Under the pieces are notes generated by a model, which was given only the letters and a program-made list of their open reading frames with translations, made no database searches and was not told the origin of the DNA. The position numbers and the translations under genes were made by a program. 64,000 nt of DNA from Enterococcus faecalis_A (lineage in GTDB: Bacteria; Bacillota; Bacilli; Lactobacillales; Enterococcaceae): NCBI GenBank assembly GCA_051295955.1, contig JBPDWA010000004.1:266117-330116 (forward strand). Reading direction: 5' to 3'. Shown piece after piece: positions 37,001 to 45,246 of this stretch (its first letter is position 1; every line of letters starts with the position of its first letter).

Positions 37001-38372
37001 CTTGCTCTTCAGCTTCACTGGCCAGCAAGTCTTTCCATATTTCTTTTTCTAAAACGGGAAAATTCAACTGATCCAACTTGTTACGAGTTTGTTCCGTAAT
37101 TGGAATTCCCCAAAAATCAAAATACGGTGTTAGATCCTGCTTTACTAATTTAGAGGTTAACAAAACAAACATCTGTTGTTTATCAGTATTGGATTTAGGT
37201 AATTGGTCTGTTGGTAACGTACGATACATTCGATTAAGTACTGGATAAAAATCTGTCCCAAAAGCTCGTTCTAACCCAATATACATGCCTAACACACCAA
37301 AATGGTAATTACTGGGATTGGCACTGATTTCTTTTTCAATCGACCAAGTAGGATCTTTCGCTTTATTATCAAAATAGCGCTTCACTGGCCGCCGATACGC
37401 ATTAATAGCATTTTTGCTTTCGACCGCATCAAAAGGACTATGCAGACCAGCCATATGAGATTGTACGTAATTTGAATAAATATTAACAGTCACTTCCACC
37501 ATATTGTCCCACGTATAATAGGGATTTTGGTAGGAATGGCCGATTTCATGAAAAAGCCCCCAAGAGGTTTGTCCCGGTTTACTATTAAAAACAGTTCGAT
37601 CACTGGTAGATTTACTGTGAATTCCTAGATAATAATTGGTACAGTATAGCGCGCCTGCTCCAGTCGTAGGGTTAGCGATATGTAGTCGCTGTTTGGCTTT
37701 ATGCTTAGAATAAAGACCATCAAAATCTAGATCCGCCACTTGATTTTCCAATTCCACTGTTTCTTTTGCGTAAGTGAGAAAATTTTCAACTTGGTTTTCT
37801 TTTAGGAAAATATCTTTGGCACGATCAATTCGAATCGTCGCAATAACATGCTCATTCACCAATTCCATAAAAGGCACATCAACTGCATTTTCAAGGTCTG
37901 CTCTAAATAAAGCGGCATCACTTGTTCCTTGAATATAAAAAGGCACTTTTTTGCCGCCACTTAAAGAAACATGCAGCGTTTGGGAATCAGAAAGATTATT
38001 GATATACACCATCCCACCGGTTTGAGTATTCGTCATCCGATTTTCTCCTTGAACAAGTTTCAAGGTTCCACCAGCAAAATTCAATTTCCCATTGGTAATA
38101 TTCGCTACATTGTCATATTCACCCCACTGACCAACTTTTACTTCAGCATTTTCAGGTACTTCTGTTACATTAATAATTAGTTCCTCGCCTTTCGGTAAAA
38201 ACAACCCCGTTGCTTCAAGAGATGAATGATGATTACTACGTTGCTCAATTGATGTGCGCGTTCCTGGATTTCCTCGTGGAATAACCGTCAAATTGTTGAT
38301 CCCAGTCGCCTGGGCTTGCATACTTGGCAGCCAACACAGACAAAAAAGAACCAAGAAGAATAATTTTTTCAT
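34005..38372 (-). CDS. M60-like (enhancin/mucinase) surface metallopeptidase with MucBP repeats
   Basis: This secreted protein of about 1455 residues starts at MKKLFFLVLFCLCWLP, a signal peptide behind GAAGGG. The Peptidase_M60 domain carries the gluzincin zinc site HEIGH (about residues 275-279) with the third ligand Glu 14 residues later in MVEVTVNIY. Two related middle segments (about 500-680 and 750-920) resemble putative mucin/carbohydrate-binding modules. Six MucBP-type repeats follow (about 930-1340), each ending in a [YF]VY-like strand such as SYTFVYERR. Then come a Ser/Thr/Lys/Gln-rich linker and a hydrophobic span ending in a basic tail. The sorting motif is VSQTG rather than LPxTG. 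Predicted role: cleavage of mucin-type glycoproteins at the host surface. Confidence 0.88.
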   Translation of the reverse strand: MKKLFFLVLFCLCWLPSMQAQATGINNLTVIPRGNPGTRTSIEQRSNHHSSLEATGLFLPKGEELIINVTEVPENAEVKVGQWGEYDNVANITNGKLNFAGGTLKLVQGENRMTNTQTGGMVYINNLSDSQTLHVSLSGGKKVPFYIQGTSDAALFRADLENAVDVPFMELVNEHVIATIRIDRAKDIFLKENQVENFLTYAKETVELENQVADLDFDGLYSKHKAKQRLHIANPTTGAGALYCTNYYLGIHSKSTSDRTVFNSKPGQTSWGLFHEIGHSYQNPYYTWDNMVEVTVNIYSNYVQSHMAGLHSPFDAVESKNAINAYRRPVKRYFDNKAKDPTWSIEKEISANPSNYHFGVLGMYIGLERAFGTDFYPVLNRMYRTLPTDQLPKSNTDKQQMFVLLTSKLVKQDLTPYFDFWGIPITEQTRNKLDQLNFPVLEKEIWKDLLASEAEEQAGTYRISDQVQPVKSYPRATQKNQIQELKVQELNRLNVRDYFTDYHSEPVPSDVTDVVIENDSFWNLSTQTITAFIYNQLGVGEKIDFRMKVVPQDTYVMSGQRGFYMILDYDRVTKQLVAKGRNVKILENLPNNTYPIITIYDKNAVKKKEVSGLGSTYGTTIAHQLDKEQLAVGDIVEIYHKEASKRSMRYLNGSKISTTQDTYYYEITENGWIPTDLKPSLSLEDQTYQIGQVPLVQDFLKASHNFFGNDLLNFTWGTKQPKTMSQGISLSNYLQQQISVKAVASNNLSNETTATLNYQLNNAINITRHGGFGTFLIYDPINQKLNAQGADPYTLNGGNTDTRTPLVSIEVLDPLAMNKYPVIQAFNNTKASDLTNCVNQANLQLAVGDVIKITHARQNQAGLGLDEDTKKYVTKAMTAFIDHQKIDQFSGKSQYYLVTATGLELYQDPQELVGRVTIQYVNENGQPLQADLQLTGELGVPYTLSVPTFDKYDLKEAPAELTGNFSFTPHSYTFVYERRTGGQVQVSYVDEQGQQLAESEILSGKLDNTYQAAPQDIVGYQLKTRPDNQTGIFTDEAQSVVFVYEPVTGGAVTIKYQDEAGNELAADRMISGMFSEAFDIHPSAIDGWVVKNQPPNAVGVFTLEPQLIVFIYEKAQGAAVFVQYLNSQRELLVPAEQLSGKIGATYQTKPKTIAGWRLIESPINANGAFTSEIQYVNYLYEQKVQGSIQIHYQDLNGRALLPTETQSGELGTTYQVSPKTIKDYALKATVGDGNGTYTATSKTIVFRYESSLVHSLVVKYIDAATQNVLASVTLSGKSGATYTAPIKEIVGYTLDTAAMKQELSSLTGIFDGKQPAEIHIPYQKNVPLTNESAVTAKVASFSVKNTVANSELQTQLTKSSQETHLKSSETAIEQAEAAPLTDSRPSVSQKTKAQTEESKTQAKADKEKTTLAKLTKSKQTKVSQTGASYNWSWILIGALLILVFSGFGLYKSRLK

Positions 38373-38570
38373 TAAAAGCATCCCTTCAATTAAATTGTTC
38401 AGAACAAATTGCTGCTTATAAGCCAGCTTCTCACGATCTATTTAGTCATAAGCTCCCCTTACTTAGCATTCTTGGCTAAATATTTTCTCCTAGCTTAAAA
38501 AGCTCTCAATTAGTCGATAATTCCCCCCTAATCAATCTAACCATTTGTTCATTTTATTTTCATCTTTATC

Positions 38571-38599
38571 ATTTTACTTTAATTAAACTGTTTATGCAA
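38571..38599 (-). promoter_or_regulatory. Candidate promoter of the M60 surface protein gene
   Basis: TTGCAT, 17 bases and TAAAAT are read on the minus strand, leaving a leader of about 190 bases. Confidence 0.45.
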
Positions 38600-39147
38600 T
38601 AATAATAGGAATTAAATTGAAAGAAAAATAACACTCAGTAAAATCGGCTCTTTCTTGACTAAGCATGTCCAAAAGTAGCGTAATTTCGCAGACCATACAA
38701 GAAACAATTTCAGTAAATATTCCTTTTCGATAGTAAAGGTTCTGGCTTTAACCTTGTTTTCTGAGGTTTTGTACAAGACCAAGATAGCTTGGCCAGCCAG
38801 CTATCGACTCGTTGGTATTTTCAAAAATCTCAACAAAAAAAAGCTTCTATGATAAAAATAATTTGAACCAAAGCACAGCTTCACTAAAGGTTAGGTCTCT
38901 CTTATTGATGAATTTAAGAAATATTAACTATCACACGGAAGAATACGAACTAACGAGCTACTGAAGTTAATAGTAGAGGTTTAAAGTATAGTAGCGAAAC
39001 AAAAATCTGAAATGTTAAAGATTGCTGGTTTTCTCGTGGGTAAGCTTATTAATTTTTATATGATTTTCTTTTATAGCAAATTAAGCTATGCTATACTTTA
39101 GACATCGGAAAATATCTTTTTGAGTTGGAGATCAGGAGAATAAATAG
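38600..39147. other. Intergenic region without recognised gene
   Basis: About 550 bases of AT-rich sequence lie between the divergent M60 and GNAT genes. No frame with recognisable similarity was seen. A short imperfect hairpin (ATAGC-TGGC/GCCAGCTAT) lies near 38785-38806. The GNAT promoter probably lies near 39085-39100 (TATACT). Confidence 0.5.
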
Positions 39148-39591
39148 ATGAAAATTATAGAAGCAAAAAACAGAACAGAATCATTGATAGAGCAACTACT
39201 ACCTATATGGGAAAGTTCCGTAAAAGCAACCCATCTTTTTCTGTCTGAAAAGGAAATCGAAGAGATTAAAAAATATGTACCGCAAGCCCTAAAAGATATA
39301 CCCTATTTAATTGTTATAGAAAATGAACATAAAATCCCGGTAGGGTTTACAGGAATTGTGGGTCAGCACTTAGAAATGCTATTCATTTCTCATGAAGAAC
39401 GAGGAAAAGGATACGGGAAAAAGTTACTTAAATATGGCATAGAAAAGTATTCCGTTAATGACTTGGCAGTTAACGAGCAAAATCCTCTTGCCAAGGGCTT
39501 TTATGAGTACATGGGATTCGAAGTTTATAAAAGAACCGATTACGACGAACAAGGTAATCCTTACCCGCTTCTATATATGAAATTAAATTGA
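39148..39591 (+). CDS. GNAT-family N-acetyltransferase
   Basis: This 147-residue single-domain GNAT resembles the YjaB type. The acetyl-CoA pyrophosphate loop is HEERGKGYGKKLLKYGI (about 82-98), matching [RQ]-x2-G-x-[GA]. The following strand LAVNEQNPLAKGFYEYMGFEVY is the usual motif B. The N-terminal half contains SVKATHLFLSEKEIEEI, seen in small-molecule acetyltransferases of this group. Acceptor unknown. It is monocistronic, with GGAG upstream and a terminator downstream. Confidence 0.85.
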   Translation: MKIIEAKNRTESLIEQLLPIWESSVKATHLFLSEKEIEEIKKYVPQALKDIPYLIVIENEHKIPVGFTGIVGQHLEMLFISHEERGKGYGKKLLKYGIEKYSVNDLAVNEQNPLAKGFYEYMGFEVYKRTDYDEQGNPYPLLYMKLN

Positions 39592-39660
39592 TAGTTTTCA
39601 GTCTAACAAATATGTTACTATAAAAAACATAGCAAAACAGATAAAGCGCTCCAAGAAAAT

Positions 39661-39697
39661 AAAAAGCGTACAACCATTTGAGGCTGTACGTTTTTTT
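39661..39697. terminator. Bidirectional terminator between GNAT and ABC permease genes
   Basis: CGTACA and TGTACG arms, extended by ACC/GGC pairing, are flanked by A5 on the left and T7 on the right. It serves the convergent GNAT and ABC genes. Confidence 0.7.
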
Positions 39698-39721
39698 AAC
39701 TGAAAGATTTAACAGTTTTTT

Positions 39722-40492
39722 TTAGCTTCTCAAGCCTCGCCCTTTATTGATCAAGTACCAGCAAATTGCATACAGGACTAAAATAAATAAAATCAATATA
39801 GAAAGTGAGACAGTTACCGAAACATCTTCCGTTCCCAAAAAGCCATAGCGAAAACCCGAAATCATATAAACGATTGGATTAATTTTAGAAACGGCTTGCC
39901 AAATTGGCGGCAACATAGAAATAGAATAAAATACTCCGCCCAAATACGTCAACGGTTGTAGCACAAAAGTAGGTACGATGGAAACATCGTCATAAGACTG
40001 AGCGAAGATACCGTTGATTAAACCAGCCAGTGAAAACAAAATGGCTGTCATTAATAAAGTGATAATCACCATCAACCAAGAATAGACATGCAAAGGAACA
40101 AAAAATAATGAGATCATCGTAACCAGTGCTCCCACTAGGATGCTCCGACCGACACCACCGATTACAAATCCCCAGATAATCACATGAGTTGGTACAGGTG
40201 CAACCAAAAGTTCTTCAATATTCTTTTGAAATTTCTGTGAGAAAAAAGAGGAAGATACGTTGGAATATGAACTTGTAATCGCCGACATCATAATCAAACC
40301 GGGAACGATAAACTCCATATAAGAAAAACCGCCCATTTGACCGATACGACCACCGATCATTTTGCCGAAAATAACAAAATATAAAGAAGTTGTAATAACC
40401 GGTGGTACTAAGGTTTGCACCCAAATCCGCAGGTAGCGATTGGTTTCTTTAATTGATAAACTTTTTAATGCAGTAAAATAAAGATTAAACAT
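39722..40492 (-). CDS. ABC-2 type transporter permease
   Basis: This 256-residue membrane protein of the ABC-2 family has about six hydrophobic segments. The family motif lies around FVIFGKMIGGRIG and EFIVPGLIMMSAITSSYSNVS, with the C-terminal LQPLTYLGGVFYSISMLPP signature typical of YadH/NodJ-like permeases. It starts 12 bases after the ATPase gene, forming a two-gene exporter. The substrate is unknown; related pairs export drugs, polysaccharides or lantibiotics. Confidence 0.9.
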   Translation of the reverse strand: MFNLYFTALKSLSIKETNRYLRIWVQTLVPPVITTSLYFVIFGKMIGGRIGQMGGFSYMEFIVPGLIMMSAITSSYSNVSSSFFSQKFQKNIEELLVAPVPTHVIIWGFVIGGVGRSILVGALVTMISLFFVPLHVYSWLMVIITLLMTAILFSLAGLINGIFAQSYDDVSIVPTFVLQPLTYLGGVFYSISMLPPIWQAVSKINPIVYMISGFRYGFLGTEDVSVTVSLSILILFILVLYAICWYLINKGRGLRS

Positions 40493-40504
40493 TTTCAGCC
40501 TCCA

Positions 40505-41419
40505 CTAATTGTTTTCTTCGGTAATCTTTAAGAATAATTCTTCCAGCCGGTTCGACTTGTTCCTCATAGAAAGAACCTGAATTCCTTGAGCGGACAACTG
40601 TTCAAAAATACCGTTGACCCCTTGATTACGCTCAACTTCTACCGCCAGTGTCAAATCATCCTCCATTAGACTTTGATAACCAGTCAACACTGGTTTTTCG
40701 GCAATCGGTGCTAAATCAAAAATAAACGTTTCAAATTGTAACTTGGAAAGCAATGCCTTCATGCTGGTATTTTCAATTAAGGTGCCGGCTTGAATGATTC
40801 CAATATTGCGGCAAAGCATTTCTGCTTCCTCCAAATAATGAGTGGTCAAAATAATAGTGGTTCCTGCTTCATTTAATTCTTTTAAAAAGGTCCACATCTC
40901 TCTTCGCAATTCAATGTCAACGCCTGCGGTTGGTTCATCTAAAATTAGTAAACGGGGCTCGTGCATAAGCGCACGGGCAATCATTAGGCGACGCTTCATT
41001 CCCCCAGAAAGCATCCGCGCACGTTCGTCTCGTTTTTCCCATAAATTTAATTGTTTCAAATATTTTTCACTGCGGCTGAGGGCTTCTTTGCGAGAAACAC
41101 CATAGTAGCCGGCTTGATTTACCACAATTTGTTGTACCGTCTCAAAAGGATTAAAATTGAATTCCTGCGGAACAAGACCGATTTGCTGTTTGGCTTTAAC
41201 TAGGTCTTTATCAAGATCATAGCCAAATGTTTTTACCTTCCCTGACGTTTTATTAACCAAGGAAGTGATGATACCAATCGTGGTGGACTTTCCAGCGCCA
41301 TTAGGACCTAACAACGCATAAAAATCACCTTCTTCAACGGTTAAATTAATCCCTCGCAATGCTTCAACGCCTGAAGCATAGACTTTTTTTAAATCTTTGA
41401 TCTCAAGTGCATATGTCAT
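40505..41419 (-). CDS. ABC transporter ATP-binding protein (ABC-2 partner)
   Basis: This 304-residue ATPase starts at MTYALEIKDLKKVY (41419), with GGAAGGGAA upstream; a frame ten codons longer is unsupported. Walker A is GPNGAGKST (about 40), the Q-loop follows in LVPQEFNFNPFE, the signature is LSGGMKRRLMIARAL, Walker B is LLILDEPTAGVD and the H-loop is TTHYLEEAE. The extra C-terminal 80 residues are typical of drug/polysaccharide exporter ATPases. It pairs with the permease immediately downstream. Confidence 0.94.
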   Translation of the reverse strand: MTYALEIKDLKKVYASGVEALRGINLTVEEGDFYALLGPNGAGKSTTIGIITSLVNKTSGKVKTFGYDLDKDLVKAKQQIGLVPQEFNFNPFETVQQIVVNQAGYYGVSRKEALSRSEKYLKQLNLWEKRDERARMLSGGMKRRLMIARALMHEPRLLILDEPTAGVDIELRREMWTFLKELNEAGTTIILTTHYLEEAEMLCRNIGIIQAGTLIENTSMKALLSKLQFETFIFDLAPIAEKPVLTGYQSLMEDDLTLAVEVERNQGVNGIFEQLSAQGIQVLSMRNKSNRLEELFLKITEENN

Positions 41420-41701
41420 GAATAATGATTCCCTTCCTATTCTAAGCATGATTACTTATTGTACCACTTTTTTTAGCATTTGAAAAAAGCGTAAACCATT
41501 TGGCATTACACTTCTTTTATGATACATCTTATCCATTTAATAGTTGACTGAATCGCCTATAAAAGTAAATAAAACCAAGGGCTCTATAAAAATCATACCA
41601 TCAAAAAAAGAGCGAACAGACCTTAATCGGCTTGTTGTGAAATGCTTAGGATAAACCTAGTTATGTGGCAATTTTTAGAAAGAGCTTGCTTTAGACAGTA
41701 A

Positions 41702-42001
41702 TTAGAGCTGATTTAATTGAGCTGCTACAGATTGAACTACTTTTTGAGCTTGTTCTGCCCATTGGCTTTTAGCCGCTATTTCAAGCTGTTGCTGGTAAAG
41801 AGTGCTTGCTTTTTTTAAGGCATCAGCCGACTGCTGTTTCATTTCTTTAACTACTAGTTGACGGGTTTGAGATACCGCATAACAAGGATGGGCAACTAAA
41901 GATCGGATCAACTGTTTTTCAAGACTTTTCTGCAACTTGGCCAATTCAGCTTTTACATCGGCTATTGTCTCATTAAGATCTTCCAATAAATTATTTAACA
42001 T
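41702..42001 (-). CDS. Small helical type VII effector accessory protein (Lap/TlaA-like)
   Basis: This 99-residue alpha-helical, glutamine- and lysine-rich protein has the central signature IRSLVAHPCYAVSQTRQL. A paralogue at 63313-63612 shares IQSLVAHPSHSTSETRK at the same place and the same length. It overlaps the preceding 117-residue gene by 11 bases and lies downstream of a broken lipase-type effector gene. Small helical pairs in this position bind and stabilise LXG or TslA-type effectors for type VII (Ess) secretion. The accessory role is inferred from context and paralogy. The family numbers (DUF3130/DUF3958/DUF5344 group) would need a profile search. Confidence 0.65.
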   Translation of the reverse strand: MLNNLLEDLNETIADVKAELAKLQKSLEKQLIRSLVAHPCYAVSQTRQLVVKEMKQQSADALKKASTLYQQQLEIAAKSQWAEQAQKVVQSVAAQLNQL

Positions 42002-42344
42002 CTATTTCACCGCCTCTTTGATTTGTTTCATATTGTCTGATTTGCTGGTTATAAAGGATTTGATTTTCATCCCGACGATCTTCTATTTGCCTTTTTACTT
42101 TGTTGATAGTTTGAGTCATTTCATCTGATAGCTGATCCAAAAGATAATAGACATAGGACTGCTGGTTCGACTCCTCGTCATAGTGACCTGCAACCTGCCG
42201 TAACTTTTCCGGAATGCGCTCCAAGTACTTATAAAAATTTCGTTGTTCGTCACTCAATTCTCCTAAATAGGCCTCCAGCTGCTGCCAATTTTTCAAAGAA
42301 TCTGATTCTGCTTGATTTAACTTGTCGCTTGTTCTTTTGTTCAT
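41991..42344 (-). CDS. Helical type VII effector accessory protein (second partner)
   Basis: This 117-residue protein is predicted to be coiled-coil, with DEQRNFYKYLERIPEKLRQ, HYDEESNQQSYVYYLLDQ and RQIEDRRDENQILYNQQIRQY. The last of these aligns with RQLEDRLEENQALYGKKVRQY in the 121-residue paralogue at 63605-63970. It starts 9 bases after the stop of the decayed lipase gene and overlaps the 99-residue gene, so the three formed one operon. It is probably a heteromeric chaperone/targeting factor for the neighbouring effector. Both accessory genes are intact although the effector is not. Confidence 0.65.
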   Translation of the reverse strand: MNKRTSDKLNQAESDSLKNWQQLEAYLGELSDEQRNFYKYLERIPEKLRQVAGHYDEESNQQSYVYYLLDQLSDEMTQTINKVKRQIEDRRDENQILYNQQIRQYETNQRGGEIDVK

Positions 42345-42353
42345 TTTTCTCTT

Positions 42354-43617
42354 CTAGAAGACATAATTACCCAATTCTTGATCAGTTGCCACTTGCTTAT
42401 CAATGGCTGCTTGGATTTTACTAAGTGCCTCCTCAAATTCCGCTGTTACGCTCTTTAGTTTTGCTAGCGATTCTTCATATGTAGTCACCGGTTCATTGAC
42501 GATGATTGTTGGGTCACATCTGCTTCGGCTAACACGCTCAGTTCTTTAATTTCAGTTAAATGTTCTCCCCCAAAACTGTGCATCTCCTTGAGCTGTTTTC
42601 CATAACACTTCTGCTTGTGCTATTGCTTTAGTCAAGCAGCTGATTAACGCTGCACTCTCCGCAGCCAACGTCTCCTGATAGCCCAGAGTAATTGCTTTGG
42701 CTTGACTGGCATCCAAAAATATTACTTGTGCCGCAGAAAGGCTACCGCCCCCTTGAATTATAAATCGTTCCTTTAACGAAGCTAACCCAGAAAGCTGCTG
42801 CTGCGTTTGATACGTTATTAAAGACGTTTGCCTTTTGAATCCGGTAAAACATTGCCAAAGGCATCAAATTGATAACCACCCCACATATGCTGTTCCTCAG
42901 TTGTTGAAAGAAGCTACCAGTCGACGTTTTTTGAGAAAGCACTGGTAGTAAACGTCCAACCGTTGCTTGATCTTCGCCATAGCCAATAGCAATTAAATCT
43001 TTGTCATCTACAAAATTATTAAGCCGATCAGAAGCGTTTAAGCGTGCCACGGTTGCTTGTTGACTCGACGATAAAAGGCCATAAATATTCGGTCCTTGAA
43101 AAAATAACCACCGCAAATACGGTCACTATCTGACTCTGACAGGTCTGCAATCGCATATTGAGCATTCATAGAACCTAGGGAATGCCCGTACAGATAGACT
43201 TCTACGCGAGGGTAAGTCCCTAAGGCTGCTTTTAAGCGTTATTGCTGCGGTCTTTAACTGAGTGGTGGGCTTACCTGGTTGATTTAACAAAATTTGTCGT
43301 TCCAGCTCCAAATCGTTGGCCACCCAATCCATTATGACATCAGTCGGTTGTTCCAATACCTTATCCACGCCAGTAGACCCACGATAAAGGACAGTTACTT
43401 CTTTCACTGCCGCTCTTTCTTTTTAAGCAGCAGTTGGTGGGACATACTGGTCAGTAATGACAAAAGACTGTTCACCAGAAGCTTTATTGATGACTTAAGA
43501 AACATAACCGATAGTTTTGTCCTTATTTTTAGTTTTTATTTCTTGTCTAACTTCTAAATTACTATATTCTAATTCCGAAATTTCCTTTCATTCTTTGTCA
43601 TTGTAATAATTACTCAT
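42354..43617 (-). pseudogene. Lipase-type T7SS effector (TslA-like), decayed
   Basis: Reading from ATG at 43617 the protein runs MSNYYNDKE, then in-frame stops follow at three places before VLYRGSTGVDKV (about 43380). Near 43210-43240 the frame shifts, and the next frame gives VYLYGHSLGSMNAQYA, whose GHSLG is the alpha/beta-hydrolase nucleophile motif. Further shifts separate later pieces. The C-terminus, SVTAEFEEALSKIQ to LGNYVF before the stop at 42354, is helical like the targeting part of reverse-order LXG effectors such as the S. aureus lipase TslA. Two helical accessory genes follow directly. At least three stops and two or more frameshifts show that this is a dead gene. Confidence 0.75.
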
Positions 43618-44023
43618 TGATTACCTGCTCTTTTAAAAGTTTACTAAGCTTAGGAGAAAGAGCACTTCCTCCTCCTTCGATTTTTGAATCCCCATACTTG
43701 TTCAAAGAATCATTAATATACAGTGCTTTATCTCCATTCAAATACAGCTTAATCATAATCTCTCCCATCGGATTATGGTAAATGCTATCGTAATCGATTT
43801 CGTAAGTTTTGATAACACCCTCCTCCGTCAGGGCTTTAGGATCTAAGTTTTTTTAATCCCGCTTCAAAAACCGTTCGGGCTGCTTCGCTTTTACAATGGC
43901 CATCATTTCTTTCTGAAAATCTACTGCCTTTTTTTTCTTGAACCATCCACATGTCCTCCCTATCCCTAAACAGAAAAGTAAAACGGCTATAACGCTACTA
44001 ATGCTTCTGTTCTTATTACGCAT
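43610..44023 (-). pseudogene. DUF1310-family secreted/membrane protein with two indels
   Basis: From ATG at 44023 the reading is MRNKNRSISSVIAVLLFCLG, a membrane anchor or signal segment, then EMMAIVKAK. There the frame must shift for about 13 codons (AARTVFEAGLKKL) and shift back at an A7 run to continue DPKALTEEGVIKTYEIDYDS and NPMGEIMIKLYLNGD, the DUF1310 core. Without the shifts a TAA stop interrupts. It overlaps the lipase pseudogene start by 8 bases (ATGAGTAA). DUF1310 proteins often accompany such loci and may act in immunity; that is inference. Confidence 0.65.
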
Positions 44024-44932
44024 TCTACCACCGCCTATCTCTTCGATAATTCTAGCCTACCACACCAACTCCTACTATTTAAATATAAGTAATTTTATTC
44101 AAATATGATAAAAATCAGCTAAAAGATTTGGCTTCTTTGCCAGGTATTCATAGTAACTGCTGATAATAGCTTCAATCAATCGGTTAAAAATTTAAACACC
44201 TAAGATTCTATAAATAAATAATAATTTCAACATTTTGCTAGTGGCAATAAAAAAAATAATTATTTCTTTTAAAATTTTCATTTTACTTATAGACACGCTC
44301 TAATCTTTGTTCTTACACAGAAGGAAAACGCTCGTTCTTCTTTTATTATGGAAGGTCTTTTGAGCTAGTGCTATCAACGATGACACCAGTTTGAATTCAG
44401 TCAATTCAAATTTTTTCAGGCTGGCTACCATTTGGTGGATTCCATCAGTAAACGAATTTACTCTATTTCAAAACAAATCCTAGTTAAATATTTCTTACTA
44501 AAAAAGCAAAAAGATAGCTTAGATTCCTGCTGCCTACCAACACTAGTCTTTCCAGCAAATATCTTAATACAGCCCATTCCGCCAAGTCGGCTGAAGGCAG
44601 GCAACCGGGTACCGTTATTTTCCCTTTCGATTTTTTGACTTTCTTCAGCTCTGCTTAAGGGCTGGTTCTTTAATTGACTGTCGGAGCTAATGCCAAATGG
44701 CTAGCTTTCTCTTAATTTTTTATTTCACTTTAAGCAACGCAACAGCCTTCTGACTAGTTTTGCTACGGCTCAAGCACTATTTCATTTATAATTATCCACT
44801 GACCCTGAATATTTACAAAAATCTAAGCTCTCCCAATTAACTAATAGTTATTTACGACTTTGTTAGCTAAGTCAAAATTGAAGGACAACAAGGGTGAATG
44901 AGTCTCCTTAGCTAACTGATTCAGCATAAAAT

Positions 44933-44967
44933 AAAAAAACATCACCTATTTTTGAGTGATGTTTTTT
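44933..44967 (-). terminator. Likely terminator of the lac/aga operon
   Basis: An 8-bp perfect stem (AACATCAC/GTGATGTT) is followed on the minus strand by T7. It is the first such signal with a minus-strand T-run after lacD, though about 280 bases beyond its stop. Confidence 0.6.
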
Positions 44968-45028
44968 CATTGGATTATAACTTTTGACTGGCTTAAAATT
45001 CTATTTGGTAGAGTTAACAGTTTTTTTC

Positions 45029-45063
45029 AACGACTAGCATGTTCATTTAGTCGTTCTTTTTTT
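45029..45063 (+). terminator. Orphan plus-strand terminator-like hairpin
   Basis: AACGACTA and TAGTCGTT arms are followed by CTTTTTTT on the plus strand only. No plus-strand gene precedes it, so it may be a relic or may act on an unseen transcript. Confidence 0.45.
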
Positions 45064-45246
45064 ACTGTAAATCATCATTTTAAGCCCTTTACTCATCTTG
45101 GTACAACCTCAACCGCTATCAAAAATCCGTAACCTGCTACTAAGCTTTCCTCACTGTATCCTTACTCAATACGTGTATCAATTATAATCATCCTTTCACT
45201 AGCTCTACAATACAATTTCTTGCATACCTCACTGACCAAACCATGG

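Larger units (their letters stand above)
44024..45246. other. 1.2-kb region without recognisable gene
   Basis: AT-rich sequence separates the decayed type VII locus from lacD. Short frames exist (for example 44432-44638) but have no start signal, no domain and poor codon use. No transposase similarity or long repeat was seen. Two hairpins occur near the lacD end (see separate entries). Confidence 0.5.

Noticed and set aside
44432..44638. 68-codon plus-strand frame in the lacD-distal gap
   Set aside because: No start signal, no domain and no conserved-looking pattern in either strand; treated as chance.
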